Origin: Owenia fusiformis
Taxonomy: Eukaryota > Annelida > Polychaeta > Sabellida > Oweniidae
Length of the DNA: 64,000 bases
Direction: 5' to 3'
NCBI GenBank assembly: GCA_903813345.2
Contig: CAIIXF020000003.1
Coordinates: 11,484,931 to 11,548,930, forward strand
The position numbers and the translations under genes were made by a program. The notes below the pieces were generated by a model. It did no database searches and was not told where the DNA came from. It saw only the letters and a program-made list of their open reading frames with translations. This document shows positions 12,701 to 23,610 of this stretch, piece by piece. Position 1 is the stretch's first letter; each line of letters opens with the position of its first letter.

Positions 12701-14268
12701 CAAATTCAAAGTTGGCAACCCAAATTTTTAATGGATAGCATATCCAAAGCCTCTCAGAGACTGAATCTCAAATGTGTTCCTTAGTTAATTACACTAGTTC
12801 AAAGTTTGACGCTCCGATTAATGTTTTTAAATCATCATACTATATAAAGGCTTTGATAATTGATACAAATGCTACATTTTGTCACGATAGTTGCATTTCA
12901 AGTCTTTTTTTCAGAAATCAAAATTAGGGCTAGCTGTGTGAAAAACATGTGCACGCTTTATCGATTCCTCCATCCCATATCTCGAAAGCCATTGCTCCAA
13001 AGCTTTAAGGAACATTTTCCATATACGAGTATTCAAGGGCTTTTGGATTTGAAAAAACTTATATTGGATACATAGAAAAAAACTACACACGATAATGCAT
13101 TGGATTTACTACTAACAATTTTATATCTCATTTTTTATTTTCTACTCCACAAAAAAGAAAATATCAACTTACATGAATATACATTATTTTTCAAAATTGA
13201 TCTTGAGTTTTTCACCGAAATATAAATATAGTCTAAATTGGAATCGACTTCCAATTTATATCTCGCATTTGCAATATAATCGTGTCGTTCCTGTATTTTA
13301 GAATCGTCCAAACTTCTAATCTTTTCACGCATCAAGCGATTTCGACCCCTGAGTTCAGTGTACTGTTTACGCTTGTCTTTATTTATTCATATTCCAAAGT
13401 GATTTCTAAAACATTTAAATGCTGATATTAACGTGTTCATCATCATTATATTTTGGAAGTATTTCACCTATTCTAAACAACTATTTTAAAATCTTAAACT
13501 TTCACACAAGTGAGAAATGCATATTAAAATGATGTTTTTGAAAATTACTTTACGTTATAAAAATATAGTTTGTTTTGATTCCGGTCTAATTCCGGTAACA
13601 TCTACTTTACATATACCTATTTTTTCGAAAGAAATTGATGCCAATCGTATTTTATTAAAATAATTTCATTAAAATAATTTTATAGAATCACGGAATGCAT
13701 TATTTCGAAAGAAATTAATGTCAATCGTATTTTATTAAAAAAAAATTCATTAAAATAGTTTTATAGAATCACGGAATGCATTTCTAAAAAAAATCATTAT
13801 TACCGAGAATAAATATTTAATTGTAAAAAAAAAACAATTGAAATTATGATCCCATTTTTGTTTTAATTGCAATTTCAATCAAAATTGCTTAGCTAGTAAG
13901 AATTTTCAAATGTTGAAACTAGAACTGACATATGCTGGACAAGTTGTGAAATGTGCATTGGCGGACAATATACTTACCAGAAGGTACATATTAGAAGGAA
14001 CTCTCGGTTCCGATCTTCTCTTGGTATTATGTTCATCGAGAACTCGTTGTATCTGGGCTTCTGTAAAGCCAGTTCCTTGAGCGTTCCTTTTCTGTCTTGG
14101 TGATCTCTTAACCATTTGATCTAAGCCGACATTAGCGTTCGATTTCATCGACACCGGTGCTTCTTCATGATTTGCTAGAGCATGATGGAATTGAAGAAAT
14201 GCTAATATTGGCATCCACAAACGTAACTGTTGCAACAGTTCAAAATTATTCATATCTCTAATTATCAA
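752..14268 (-). CDS. Secreted CAP-domain protein with EGF-like, ShKT and Thr-rich repeat modules (8 exons, 3' end possibly outside window)
   Basis: Exons on the minus strand, with matching phases and GT-AG ends: 14268-13978, 6480-6235, 4817-4693, 3906-3818, 2454-2416, 2173-2078, 1736-1620, 1231-752. Exon 1 gives a hydrophobic signal peptide (the second Met, MNNFELLQ, is the likelier start), a basic RQKR furin-like site and the first CAP helix (VLDEHNTKRR). CAP signature 1 (GHYTQ/VVWGDS) is rebuilt across the exon 2/3 joint, and signature 2 (LLVCHYGPA/GNY) across the exon 3/4 joint. A Cys-rich hinge and EGF-like module follow, then an ShKT six-Cys module in exon 7. Exon 8 has about ten TTTTQSG(V/E)TP-type repeats and a second EGF-like module ending in GDTCQ. 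Exon 8 then meets a strong donor (gtaagt); without splicing, a stop follows at 737-735. The usual first CAP glutamate (GENL) is Gln here (GQNL). Family members are extracellular; their substrate is generally unknown. Confidence 0.85.
870..1155 (-). repeat. Coding tandem repeat, Thr/Gln/Ser-rich (mucin-like)
   Basis: About ten imperfect 24-30 bp units encode TTTTQSG(V/E/A)TP. The stretch is rich in potential O-glycosylation sites and probably forms an extended spacer between the ShKT and second EGF-like modules. Other-frame ORFs here (Gln/His/Leu- or Cys-rich) are by-products. Confidence 0.85.
2922..3710. repeat. Inverted-repeat bounded element with internal GTTCGT-type short repeats
   Basis: Left end CTATCACACCAAACT (from 2924) is matched inverted at the right end as AGTTTGGTGTGATAG (to 3706). 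The interior is a dense array of loosely repeated 9-12 bp words built on GTTCGT, ACGTTC and CAGT, and GGTGTGATAG occurs again at 3310. It looks like a non-autonomous DNA transposon or MITE with subterminal repeats. I see no coding capacity and no clear target duplication. It lies in CAP intron 4. Confidence 0.55.
4128..4640 (-). repeat. Dispersed repeat, same family as the one near 44.8-45.9 kb
   Basis: Imperfect tandem blocks contain aaaatccaaaactgccatct and ccctcaaacggtttggctgg. On the other strand these read like the gccattttggattttccgtc and aaccgtttggtag blocks at 45.4-45.9 kb. Related copies lie at 48.8-49.4 and 56.9-57.5 kb. It is non-coding; short ORFs on both strands are incidental. 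Confidence 0.6.
6802..7743 (+). CDS. Mitochondrial carrier (SLC25 family), SLC25A29-like; intronless
   Basis: A 313-residue protein, the usual length for a three-repeat SLC25 carrier. I chose the ATG that gives MAADFFAGC because it aligns with the start of SLC25A29/ORNT3-type carriers. The three carrier signatures are PFDTVKVRLQ, PMELIKTRMQ and PIDVVKTRIQ, one per repeat, each followed by the second-helix pattern. RRGFLLTAIRDCPGFG is typical of the basic-amino-acid and acylcarnitine branch. The family sits in the inner mitochondrial membrane; the A29 branch moves basic amino acids such as arginine and lysine. The exact substrate here is inferred only. The gene is a single open exon inside CAP intron 1, on the opposite strand, which fits a functional retrocopy or a naturally intronless gene. 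A possible poly(A) signal lies at 8044. Confidence 0.92.
   Translation: MAADFFAGCVGGCAGVLVGHPFDTVKVRLQCQSGPQRYTGTIQCIRSVVKHESAMAMMRGITSPLIGLSFMNAIVFGVQGNLQRQMDQPDSLTSHWISGCAAGLVQTIVTSPMELIKTRMQIQGSGKRYSHKSSRFYKSSIHCVKQIYKYEGLKGLRRGFLLTAIRDCPGFGLYFVSYEILCGLFAKREAGGSQGEMGIPGLLVAGGLAGVISWIPCYPIDVVKTRIQADGMTERIYKGAIDCTKKSYNADGLIVFTKGITPTLVRAFPVNAVTFAVFSIVHYYLKSDKDNKEDRHWFIHETMPEVIEGVIHI
8044..8049 (+). terminator. Possible poly(A) signal of the carrier gene
   Basis: AATAAA about 300 bp after the carrier stop, in AT-rich sequence where chance matches are common. Confidence 0.3.
9127..9700. mobile_element. Large foldback element with ~190-bp inverted arms
   Basis: The left arm (9127-9318) starts AGGCAGACATAT and contains CATTGATTTGCCAAGTATCA and GTTCAATTTTAC. 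The right arm (about 9512-9700) repeats these inverted and ends ATATGTCTGCCT. Identity over the whole arm is around 80% by eye, with about 190 bp between. There is no coding capacity and no clear target duplication. It is probably a long-TIR non-autonomous DNA transposon, lying in CAP intron 1. Confidence 0.8.
10069..10186. repeat. Short tandem repeat, ~22-bp unit, about five copies
   Basis: The unit is close to GTGTAGGCGTTAATTACGCCCG. Its core GGCGTTAATTACGCC is nearly its own reverse complement, so each unit could pair with itself or its neighbours. Confidence 0.75.
13622..13784. repeat. Direct tandem duplication of ~80 bp
   Basis: Two adjacent copies run from TTTCGAAAGAAATT through ATAGAATCACGGAATGCAT. 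They differ by a few substitutions and a poly(A) length change. Confidence 0.85.
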
Positions 14269-16190
14269 ATTTGTTGATTCAAAGTTAATGTATCTGTTTC
14301 CCTGGCTGTCTCGTCACCATCTAATTTCAAGTTCATATATGTCTTTAAGATTTTTAAAACGGTCCTTTTATATGTTCTTCGTCTTTTCAATAATGTTTGT
14401 TGATCATAATTGCAGTTTTCATTGACGCATTTTCAATTGATACTTTGGGTGTAAACCCATAAGATTGGCACGAAGCAATTGTCAAAGGTCCACAAAAATA
14501 GTTCCTATAGTACGTCGCTCCTATCCAATCGCTCTTCACAACTCCTCGGACGAAAAATGACTAAATTCAACAAAGTCCATACTTTTTTTATGACAGAAAG
14601 AGACCACGCCTCTTAAATGAGTTACTGTAGACATATTCTTCGATTATTAGTTAATGCTATTGTTTCTTGGCTCCGAACGATCAGAGGTAATTCATTCTTT
14701 TGTTTCTTCTCCGTTTTAGAATAGCAACCATTCTAACCAATTAACTGCATCACGAATTGCTATTATGAGGGGAAGCTTTATTGTTTGTATTTTAAACAAT
14801 GTCCCTATAAGTCAACCCAGTGTCCTTGTATCTTTGTGTAGTTTTTTTTATTTTTAATTGAATTCGTCTTCATGGAACTCCCAGGGTAATCCAGAAACTC
14901 TATCAAATATAATTTTTACTTATAGCCAGACACCCAGCGTGAATGGATAAATAATTTAAGTTCCCTTTCAGCGTATGTCACCATTCTCAGCGGGATTCTC
15001 GGACATTTTGTGCGGCCGAGCTATCAATCAAATTATATTTTCTCGACTTGTACCAACTCTACGCAGCTTTTTTTTATCAACAGTTGCCAAACTTTTGTCA
15101 GGTTATCGATCGGGGGTATTGTCAATCGGGGTGTCGACCCTGGAAACTGTTTACATAAATATACAAGTCGTCACTTGTAGTTTTTTTACTTCTTACTAAG
15201 TAGTTAATCCATTGAGCCAAGAGAAATGTATTTCACCCGGGGCTAAAATATCGCTTACTCATAGTCATTACATGTTATTATACGGTAAAATGAGCAAAGT
15301 GTGTTATTCTATATATATTATAAGCAATTCTGGCTTCTTGCCTGTCAACTGAAGCCTTTGCCATTCTGTTTCCTCTTTACCCGAGTTGACGTTTTAAACC
15401 TGAATACCTAATAATTTCGAAAAGTATTTCATTGTAACAGTTTATAACAATAGTTGTAGAAATATGCCTCACGTGAACTCGATTTTATGGGCCATACGCC
15501 AGGGTGAGGACGTGCGCAGACTTTGCGCAATAAAAACAAATTAGACATTAAGATTCAACAAATTAAGAATAAAACAAAATGCACCGATAGTCTTTACGTG
15601 TATTTCCGAAAATCAACCTTTTTAATGTTTATAAGTTCAGTCAAATGCGTTTTAAGCTAATACATATTGAAAAGCAAGGATCGATAAAAATCATTTTATT
15701 AGCGATATATGATCAAAATGTCTCCAGGTTGCCTTTATATTTTGGTCGTAGCAAACAAAACCTCATGAGACGGGGATCTAGTTCGTTCCCTGTAACATTT
15801 TCCCAGGCGCTGATGTATTCAACAAGAAGATTAGTTTCCTTAAATGCTTAAACGAGTAATAAAAATGGATATTCATAGAGCTTAAAACTGTTCACCAACA
15901 AAATAAAAATCTAATGAAAATAAAAAGTAAAACACCTGGTCACTGAAAAGTCAATTTTAAAATTATTGCGTTACTGTACAAATAAAGCACCTTACTAATA
16001 ATCTCATATTTAACGAAGCCCCCCCCCCCCAAAAAAAGAAATCACAAGTAAGGTCCCGCTGAAAACGCGAGGTAGGCTTCATAACTATTCCATGATATGA
16101 TATCGAGCTTCTTTATATAAACGCACATGAATGTGCCAACAACGGACCACTGTCTTATTCTTGGCCAACATCGAATATGTTCCTTCTGCA
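14269..16190. other. No gene seen
   Basis: Upstream of the first CAP exon; it presumably contains that gene's promoter, but I cannot place one. A C13/A7 homopolymer tract lies at about 16020. Short ORFs here match nothing I know. Confidence 0.4.
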
Positions 16191-16194
16191 TTTT

Positions 16195-16835
16195 ATGCCA
16201 CTTGTTACGCTGTAAACACGATACAAAAATATGTCATATTCCGCAACGAATATGGCATATTCACTTGCGGTGTATGGCAGATTCACCTGCGGTATATGGC
16301 ATACATACTAACCAATATGAACGCGATACGGAAGTACGCAATTGTCAATTACATCGATTGAACGAACAAGTAAAACGTTATAAATTATTATAATGATTAC
16401 TGAATCAACAGTACTGTGTATCGAATATATTAACTTAGCAGAAGCATCAGTCACCAATCTCGCGTAATAAACTTTCTCAATCAAACCAGGATTCATATAT
16501 TAGTACTCGACGCACTGACTATATTGGTAATCCAGCGTAGTTTTACATTTAGAGTCGATTTGCGCAACCAATCAAATCAAGGCTTTCTGTATCACGTTTT
16601 CACCTGCGGTATATGTCATATTCACCTGCAGTATACGGCATATTCCGCAAGTGAGTATGACATATTCTGCAGGTGAGTATCGGGTATTTACTGAAATCAA
16701 TGTATCGCATATTCACTGCGGAATATCGCATACTCACCTGCGGAATATGCCATATACCGCAGGTGAGTATGGCATATTCACCCGTATCACGAATACCGCG
16801 CAACCATGAATGTATGCCATATACCGCGTAACACC
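16195..16835. repeat. Scattered ~20-bp repeat present in both orientations
   Basis: Words such as TTCACCTGCGGTATATGGCA and its inverse (GCCATATACCGCAGGTGAG) recur at 16195-16310 and 16595-16835. Many neighbouring copies are head to head and form short imperfect palindromes. The 285 bp between the two clusters is unique. Confidence 0.75.
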
Positions 16836-19267
16836 ACTTACCATCGACTTTAGATATGTTAAATGTGCTTTTAACAAACTCAGAGTGGGTCTTCTTTTAA
16901 AATAGCAGCTATATGCTCATAATTTCACCAGTGTTAGTGACCCCTTTTGTAAATGTAAAATGTCCTCTGCTTGTAAACGAGCGTGAAACTTTATTTGCAG
17001 GACTGCGAACTTCAGATCGTCATCTTTTGGTTCGGAGTTTGAACACAGTTGACAAAATTCAGCTTCTTTTGTATGGTGATGAAGATTTGGATAATTCATT
17101 AAATGAAAATTAATAGAACTAATGAGTCATTTTGTGAATCAAAGTTTGGTTTCGGTTTGGCTAATTTTTGCATGCATGTGTTAACTCATCCCTGGCCCGT
17201 GGGATTATAGTTTCTTATATGAGTTATAACATTACTTTTATTTTTAAATGTTAATGTATTCCTATTCATATTGTCTAAAATTGCCGCTAACGTTTTTCAT
17301 AAAACTTTGGGAATCAATTGCATGTCCATTATTGTTAACTAAAGGAATAAATTTATGTATAAAACAATTGAATTAAAAAGCTTTGTACAGCATATACGTA
17401 TAATTTGAGTGAACAAAAGATAAACCCCCTTTCTTTCGTGGGGCTTTAGCAGAACAAAATTCATCACCCCGTTTAAAATAGCCTCGGGGATAGCATATTC
17501 GCTTCCCAATTTTAGGCATTTACGTCGTCCAGTCCATGTATTTAAAATAGGGCGAATTTTACGGGGCCATGACATAGGCTCTTTCTAGGCGGGCATACGC
17601 GATTCTAGTATTTTACGCATAGGACATTTATTATAATGCAATACCCATTGAGAACATCAATATGAAAAGAAAATTAGAAAACAATCAATTGAGAGAAACG
17701 ATCATTTTGCTTGTCCCTGGATAACTTGTCGTGTCAGATCGAGCGGTCGTTTACATCATTCAAGGTGAACGTATAATGAACATTCTAGCAAATTAATAAT
17801 TAAGATTTTTACAAACGCAATTCTGCAAACTAATAGCATGCACACAAAAATACAGATCAAGTTCTAATTTTTTATTTCATTCTACAGTAGAACTGTATAT
17901 ATGTTTTTCAAAATTTTTCAATCACAAAATTCAAAATTTTCATTGTAGCGAAGCAACTGTTGGCAGTGAGAATACTTTCAAAATACATTTAAAATATCCT
18001 TTAACGTTTCAACACCTCAGAGACATGTTGTCCGAAAGCTTAGAACTCTTCAACCTGGTACCCTAAAAATAAAAATATGTTCACGTTTTCGTGTTTTAGA
18101 TTTGAAATGACGAAAGGCAAATGTTATAACGTCAAAAGCTTTTTCGAATTTCAAAAATAAAAATTATAACAAAGTTCACATTTTTATAACATTTAAATTC
18201 ACTTGAATGAGAAGCCTGGAGTTAGAGGTCATTTCAAAGGTCTAAACAAGACATGGATATGTTTGAATTCAGAACAACAATGCCAATTCACTAATAGGAG
18301 ACGTTAATGTAGTCAAAATTCTAAAAAATATAATGATCGTTTTTAAGTGTATCAATTTTTCATTCGACAGATACGGCTTAAGAATCTGAACAACACTAAT
18401 TCAATATTTGCCATGAAGTAGAACTTCGTTTAAAAAGACCAAATATTTATTGGATTCAATAACAAAAAAGAAACATGATACAATGTGGTTGCGCCTGATA
18501 CTTTGAATGGGCAGTTTTTCAGAATAATTTCATAATGACAAAGGTATTTTGTTCCTGACGCCCCTGTGTCATGTGGCCCAGTACTAGAATCAACAAAAAT
18601 GCAAACAAGCTATATTCCATCAGTTTATATTTTGAAATGTAACAAACTATTATTTACACAACAGGTTTTCAATAGAAAACGAAACACGCAAATATAGACG
18701 TATGTTATGAAACGACGTCAAAAACATAAACAGATATATCAACCATTGATTTGATAATTCGTAAAAAGTGTATACACAATGCAACAAAAAGCAAATGTTG
18801 TTGTTTGTTAAAAATAATTTGTTATTTATTTACTATTCATGAAGGCTGCACATGAACGCCATGTTGTTGTCTCTAAATATTCTTCAGTCAAAACTTTCCC
18901 GTAGATCCATTCAATGCGTTTATCGACAATTGCGAAGTCAAGTGGATCTTAGAACCCTTGACTTCTGGACAATTACCGGTTTAACGACTAGATATTTTAT
19001 GAAGTCGATCCACAATTGCCTCGGGCGTTTCTTCACAATGGACTTGTTTATTGTCAATGAAGTGCATTGTGAATGAAATCAGCATCGAAATGCATCCTTC
19101 CCCTCAGCAGCGCAGCAAGGATTTGAAAGGAGGTGGTTCGAATATTATCGGCAATTTGTTGGAGGCATCTAATGGTGAATTTGGTGAAAATGTTTTCAAA
19201 TAATCTCTACTTAATTTGATTAAATTTTGCCAAATTTGCTTAAGCTTTGTCAAATTTGCTTATAATT
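16836..19267. other. No gene seen
   Basis: AT-rich unique sequence with ORFs below 80 codons. A 28-bp exact duplicate of 19008-19036 (CCACAATTGCCTCGGGCGTT core) recurs near 19374. Confidence 0.4.
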
Positions 19268-20048
19268 TTGTCAAAGGATGGGTATCGATATGCATGGTCA
19301 ACTTTTTGAACACAGGTTTCTCTTAAACCAGTCATCAAAACATTCTGAAAATTTTACATATCGTCAATTTAATCCACAATTGCCTCGGGCGTTTCTTCAC
19401 ATCGTCAATTTAATGGTCATCTTTTGAATGGTAACAATATAATTTGAAATAAATATATACATGCTTTTCTCTATATTGTTTTAGAAAAACACCAGACCCT
19501 TCGAATTCTTTTTTTCTTGGTATCATATATTCGGAATGGAATGAAACATCTATCCGATCCTCATTGGAACAAAATGTCATAAACACAACGTGTTCAGGTC
19601 TCTCAATATTGTAATTATTCAAAAGTTTGGTTGATAAAATATTTTGTTAATGAAATAAAAGGTTTATCTTAATTTTTAGCTAGTTTGGGGGTTTTTGTTT
19701 TAATTTTTTGAATACTTTTTGTAAAATCAACCAAAATTTTCTTTATATAACTATAATTATAATATTTAGAGGTCAAAGACTGCTATTTTGTTCCAACAAA
19801 CTTCGGTAAGATATTTTATTTCATTCTCAAGAATTGGTAAAAAGGAACAAAAAACAATTGCACTAAAAACAAAAACTTTTTACAAAAACTGTTATATAAG
19901 ATACATATGAATATTTTTCGCATTAGATTGTTGTCAATCAGTCAAAATTACATAAAGGACCGTGTTTTTTACAGAATGTTTTCAGTAATTGGTTTAAGAG
20001 AAATACACGGTTAAATTCAGTTCACCATATTGATACCAATCCTTTGCT
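19268..20048. repeat. Inverted repeat pair with ~85-bp diverged arms
   Basis: GGTATCGATATG, CAGGTTTCTCTTAAACCAG and AAAACATTCTG in the left arm (19268-19352) are matched inverted at 19966-20048. The arms are clearly related but not identical. The 610-bp interior has no recognisable coding. It is possibly an old non-autonomous transposon. Confidence 0.5.
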
Positions 20049-21101
20049 TAATTTTGGTCCATTTTATTTTTTTGTCAGTTTGCTGGAATTTAAAGTTATT
20101 CATTTGCCAAACAATTGCAAGAGCAAAATCATAAAGGAGGAGGGGAGTTAGCGCAACGGATGACCAAACTTAGCTGAAAGCAATGATTTTCCCTATCGGA
20201 AAATAACATGGGAAATATTGTTTTCCACTTTATCTAAAATGAATCACTTATTCCTTAGATCCATCTTCGGGTCTTTGCTCGGCGGTAGGTTGTATATAGG
20301 TTGGTAGACTTTCCCCCGTGGAGTAAAATTTCAGCGAAACCTTTGTTCGGACATGAAATGATTAACCACGTACATTTAAAATGATCATAATACAATTGCA
20401 AAGTTTTAAGCACAGAGACCACAAGCTAACAGTTTCACAAGCAGTAGAGAGGGAAAATCTGTCGGTGAATATGCGTCCATTTTGATGCGGAAAGGGCCCG
20501 TCCCGTCACAGAGTGTCATAGAGTCAGTGCACAGCGAATATAGTCCGTCAATGAAATCTCACCATGGGTTGTATTTATACCACAAACTATTTTGAATATA
20601 AGGTCTGTTTTTGAAATTTGATACTTTATAATAGGTATCTACTTTACTCTCTATTTGAACTTCCAATGTTCTATTGAAAATCGTAATGAACTACGTTAAT
20701 CCAATACATGAAATATTTATGATGTCAGACGTTTCATATGTACTAGACCCATGACAATGATAAAAGTACGAACATGGGTCATAATAACCGATTAATAACA
20801 ATGTATTTGTATTTCCCATAAAAATATGATTTCAATAAATATCCATTATTAATTCATCAGCTGATTTCAATACTTTACAACGCCTTTCAATTTGTGATCA
20901 CGATATTTAACAACTTCACGTTTGAACAGCATATTGACATAAAACATGAACTATATATTGCTACAAAATCCATTCATTTATAATCAGTATGAAATATATG
21001 TGGTACTCCCACCCAATGCCCAACAATTTGTCATCTAGTCTGAGCCAAAGATAAGCCATCCGCACAAAATTATTAGGTGCTTTCACTTCTAAGCCAGGGT
21101 A
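20049..21101. other. No gene seen
   Basis: AT-rich, no open frame of note and no repeat that I recognise. Confidence 0.4.
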
Positions 21102-23180
21102 TACGAGGGTTGTCCCAGAAGTAATGCACTATTTGCTCTAACTTTGTCAATAATTGATATTTTTCCATGAAAGTTTCAGTAAATGTTCCTTAGAGATATT
21201 TTAATTATTCTACAAATTTGACTGATGATACTATGTTGAAGTTATAACAAATCAAGTTGGTGAGTTTGGGTAGGGTTGGGCAGGTTATACAGTCACGCCA
21301 AAAGGAATAGAAAATTGAAAATATGAAATAATTAATCAACAAATACCATTATGTGTAGCGATAAGAAGTATGCTCAAAAATACATTTTAAGATACTAAGA
21401 TTTTAAGATACTATTAGGTGCACATCCTAGACTTAATGGATGTATATTGCACAGTGTACCATTTCACATGTTCTCAAAATATTGCCTTTTGCATGTTACG
21501 TACTTTCGATGCCTGTCAGGTCGAACACTCTTAGCAATTTCTTCAATCATGACTTGTGGAGCTTTTGTCTCCCATGTTTGGAGTTGTCATCCGGGGTCCA
21601 GTCATCACTTTTAAAGCTCTTCTGTCACCCCATAATTGTAGTTCTATCTGGTGTATACTCCTTTTATACTTTCTTCATGGTAGCATAAGGTTGTGTGGCC
21701 GTGAGTCCATGTAAAGTATGAAATTGGGCCACCAAACGCAAGGCCTTCTGTTATCAGGTGAGAATTGCAGCCATTTTTTGCAATTTTTGACCGTGACTGA
21801 ATTTGAATTTGTGACTATTGAACTGTGGTATTATGACATCACAGTGCTAAATATCATAATTTGTACTTAAAGTAATATAGAATGAATTTAAGGCAATTTT
21901 AGCAAAAAATATTTCATATTATCTGAAGAACACTGTCTTACCTTGATACTAGGATATATTCAACCCATATAACTGAAGGATATCGGAGATTTCTCATTTT
22001 GAAGTGGGTACATTGAATTTGATTTCACATCGTCCAGTTCGAATAGACTAGGTGCGAGTAGAAATAATCTTGATTTACGTCATTAAATATTCAAAATTCA
22101 GTCAAGGTGATGTCATATTTGAAATCTGCATGTAAAAGTACATCTAGAAATATGGTTTCGAAAATTGTTTATCAACTTTGAAAATTTATTTTTTTTGAAA
22201 ATGTGACTTCTTGTTCGGGTTGATTCCCCATAGACCCCATGATACAAAATCACAAAAAGTGAAATATCTTTTCTTGTATTGGATAGATAACATTTTCCTT
22301 TACTGGACATATTTCAGTTTGCATAACTATTAGATACATAAGGGTTATATGAAAATTGAATCATTAAAACAGATGTGATTTAAGTTTAAGGGAACTTTCT
22401 CCTATACCCGCCAGGCTATCTGACCCGAACGAGCCACCTGGTGGTGAATCTGGTAACTACCTACTCGCATCTGCGTTATTATGCGCACAAGTTGATGACG
22501 TCACCAAAGTATGTTTGTTTCCATATTTTCTTGCATATAAAACTTGGGAGAAAATTTGACCTACTTTTGAAATGAGTAATTTTCGTGTTCTGTACGTAGT
22601 GATTACACAATGTTTTCTTAATTATGTGTTCCTGATATAATGATTATTATTTTGCAAGAAATAGATTGAGTGATTGTCAGAAATAAGTGGAACCTAGAAT
22701 ATGAAAAAATTCTCCTAACCTCTCAATTTGAATAGCTCACAGTGAAGTCAAAACACAACCAAGGTCAGTATATATATAAAAACGATGTTTATATGTACCA
22801 ATGTGCTTTGGGATTCAGATTTTCTTATTCATATATAGGTTGAACTAACATTTCATCCGTTCTAAATTACTTTAATGAACATCATGCTGAATAAATTGAA
22901 CAATTTCTCAAACATTTTGTTCATTTAAAAGAAAAAATATTCATAAAATAACAGGTTGGAGCTTTTCATAATTAGAAAAATTGGTACCTGCCCCGCCTAC
23001 CCCTACCCCCGTGTTGCTATAGCAACCATTTTAAGACTTAATATCAACGTATGATGCTGAAACTCTTCAGGATATAACATATAAAACCTCAATTGTTATA
23101 TATACCAAATTTCAGCTGAAGTGAAGAGTATTGAAGAAAGTTAGAGCACATAGTGCATTTCTTCTGGGACAACCCTCGTA
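21102..23180. mobile_element. Mariner/Tc1-like element with ~46-bp terminal inverted repeats, no intact transposase
   Basis: The left end TACGAGGGTTGTCCCAGAAG continues through ATGCACTATTTGCTCTAACTTT. The right end is its near-perfect inverse, ending in CCCTCGTA. TA dinucleotides sit at both outer edges (21102-21103 and 23179-23180), as in the IS630-Tc1-mariner superfamily. At ~2.07 kb it is longer than a typical mariner, and I find no transposase frame, so it is non-autonomous or heavily decayed. It contains one copy of the dispersed repeat at 22.13-22.33 kb. Confidence 0.72.
22131..22335 (+). repeat. Dispersed repeat, copy 1 of 4
   Basis: The key words ATGGTTTCGAAAATTGTTTA, TGTGACTTCTTGTTCGGG and AATATCTTTTCTTGTATTGG recur in the same order at 33117-33330. 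A shorter copy is at 39602-39685 and an inverted one near 40300-40420. Confidence 0.8.
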
Positions 23181-23610
23181 CATGCAACAATTAGTGCAGA
23201 GTGGCCATTCAACGATCATCGAACAGTGTCAAAGTATATTTAAGTTTGGATATTTCATCAAGACTAACATATATTTTCATTATCTACAAAGAAACCCCCT
23301 GGATGAACATTATTTCTGCTGATATTCCTCTTGAAACGTGGCGGATCTTAAAATTCTTTAAGTGGGACTCCCTTTATAGGAGCTTTGAACTGAATTTACA
23401 CTTCTTAATGCTGAAATTGATAGTTTTTCATAAAGATAGTTTATTCAGAAAGATGGCGGTAGTGAATAGATACTAACATTCGCATTCTATTTATAATCAC
23501 TTATCTATATATACTTTAGGCAAGTATAATATTAAATATTCACAGTCGTCTCCGTATCGTATATTTTGTTAGTTTCTCATATCTTAACTCTGTGTCGAGA
23601 GGATTATATA

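Larger units (their letters stand above)
9701..13977. other. Rest of CAP intron 1: no further gene seen
   Basis: Apart from the short array at 10.07 kb and a direct repeat at 13.6 kb, this is AT-rich sequence with only short, unrecognisable ORFs (112 codons at most) and no splice-consistent coding blocks on either strand. Confidence 0.5.
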
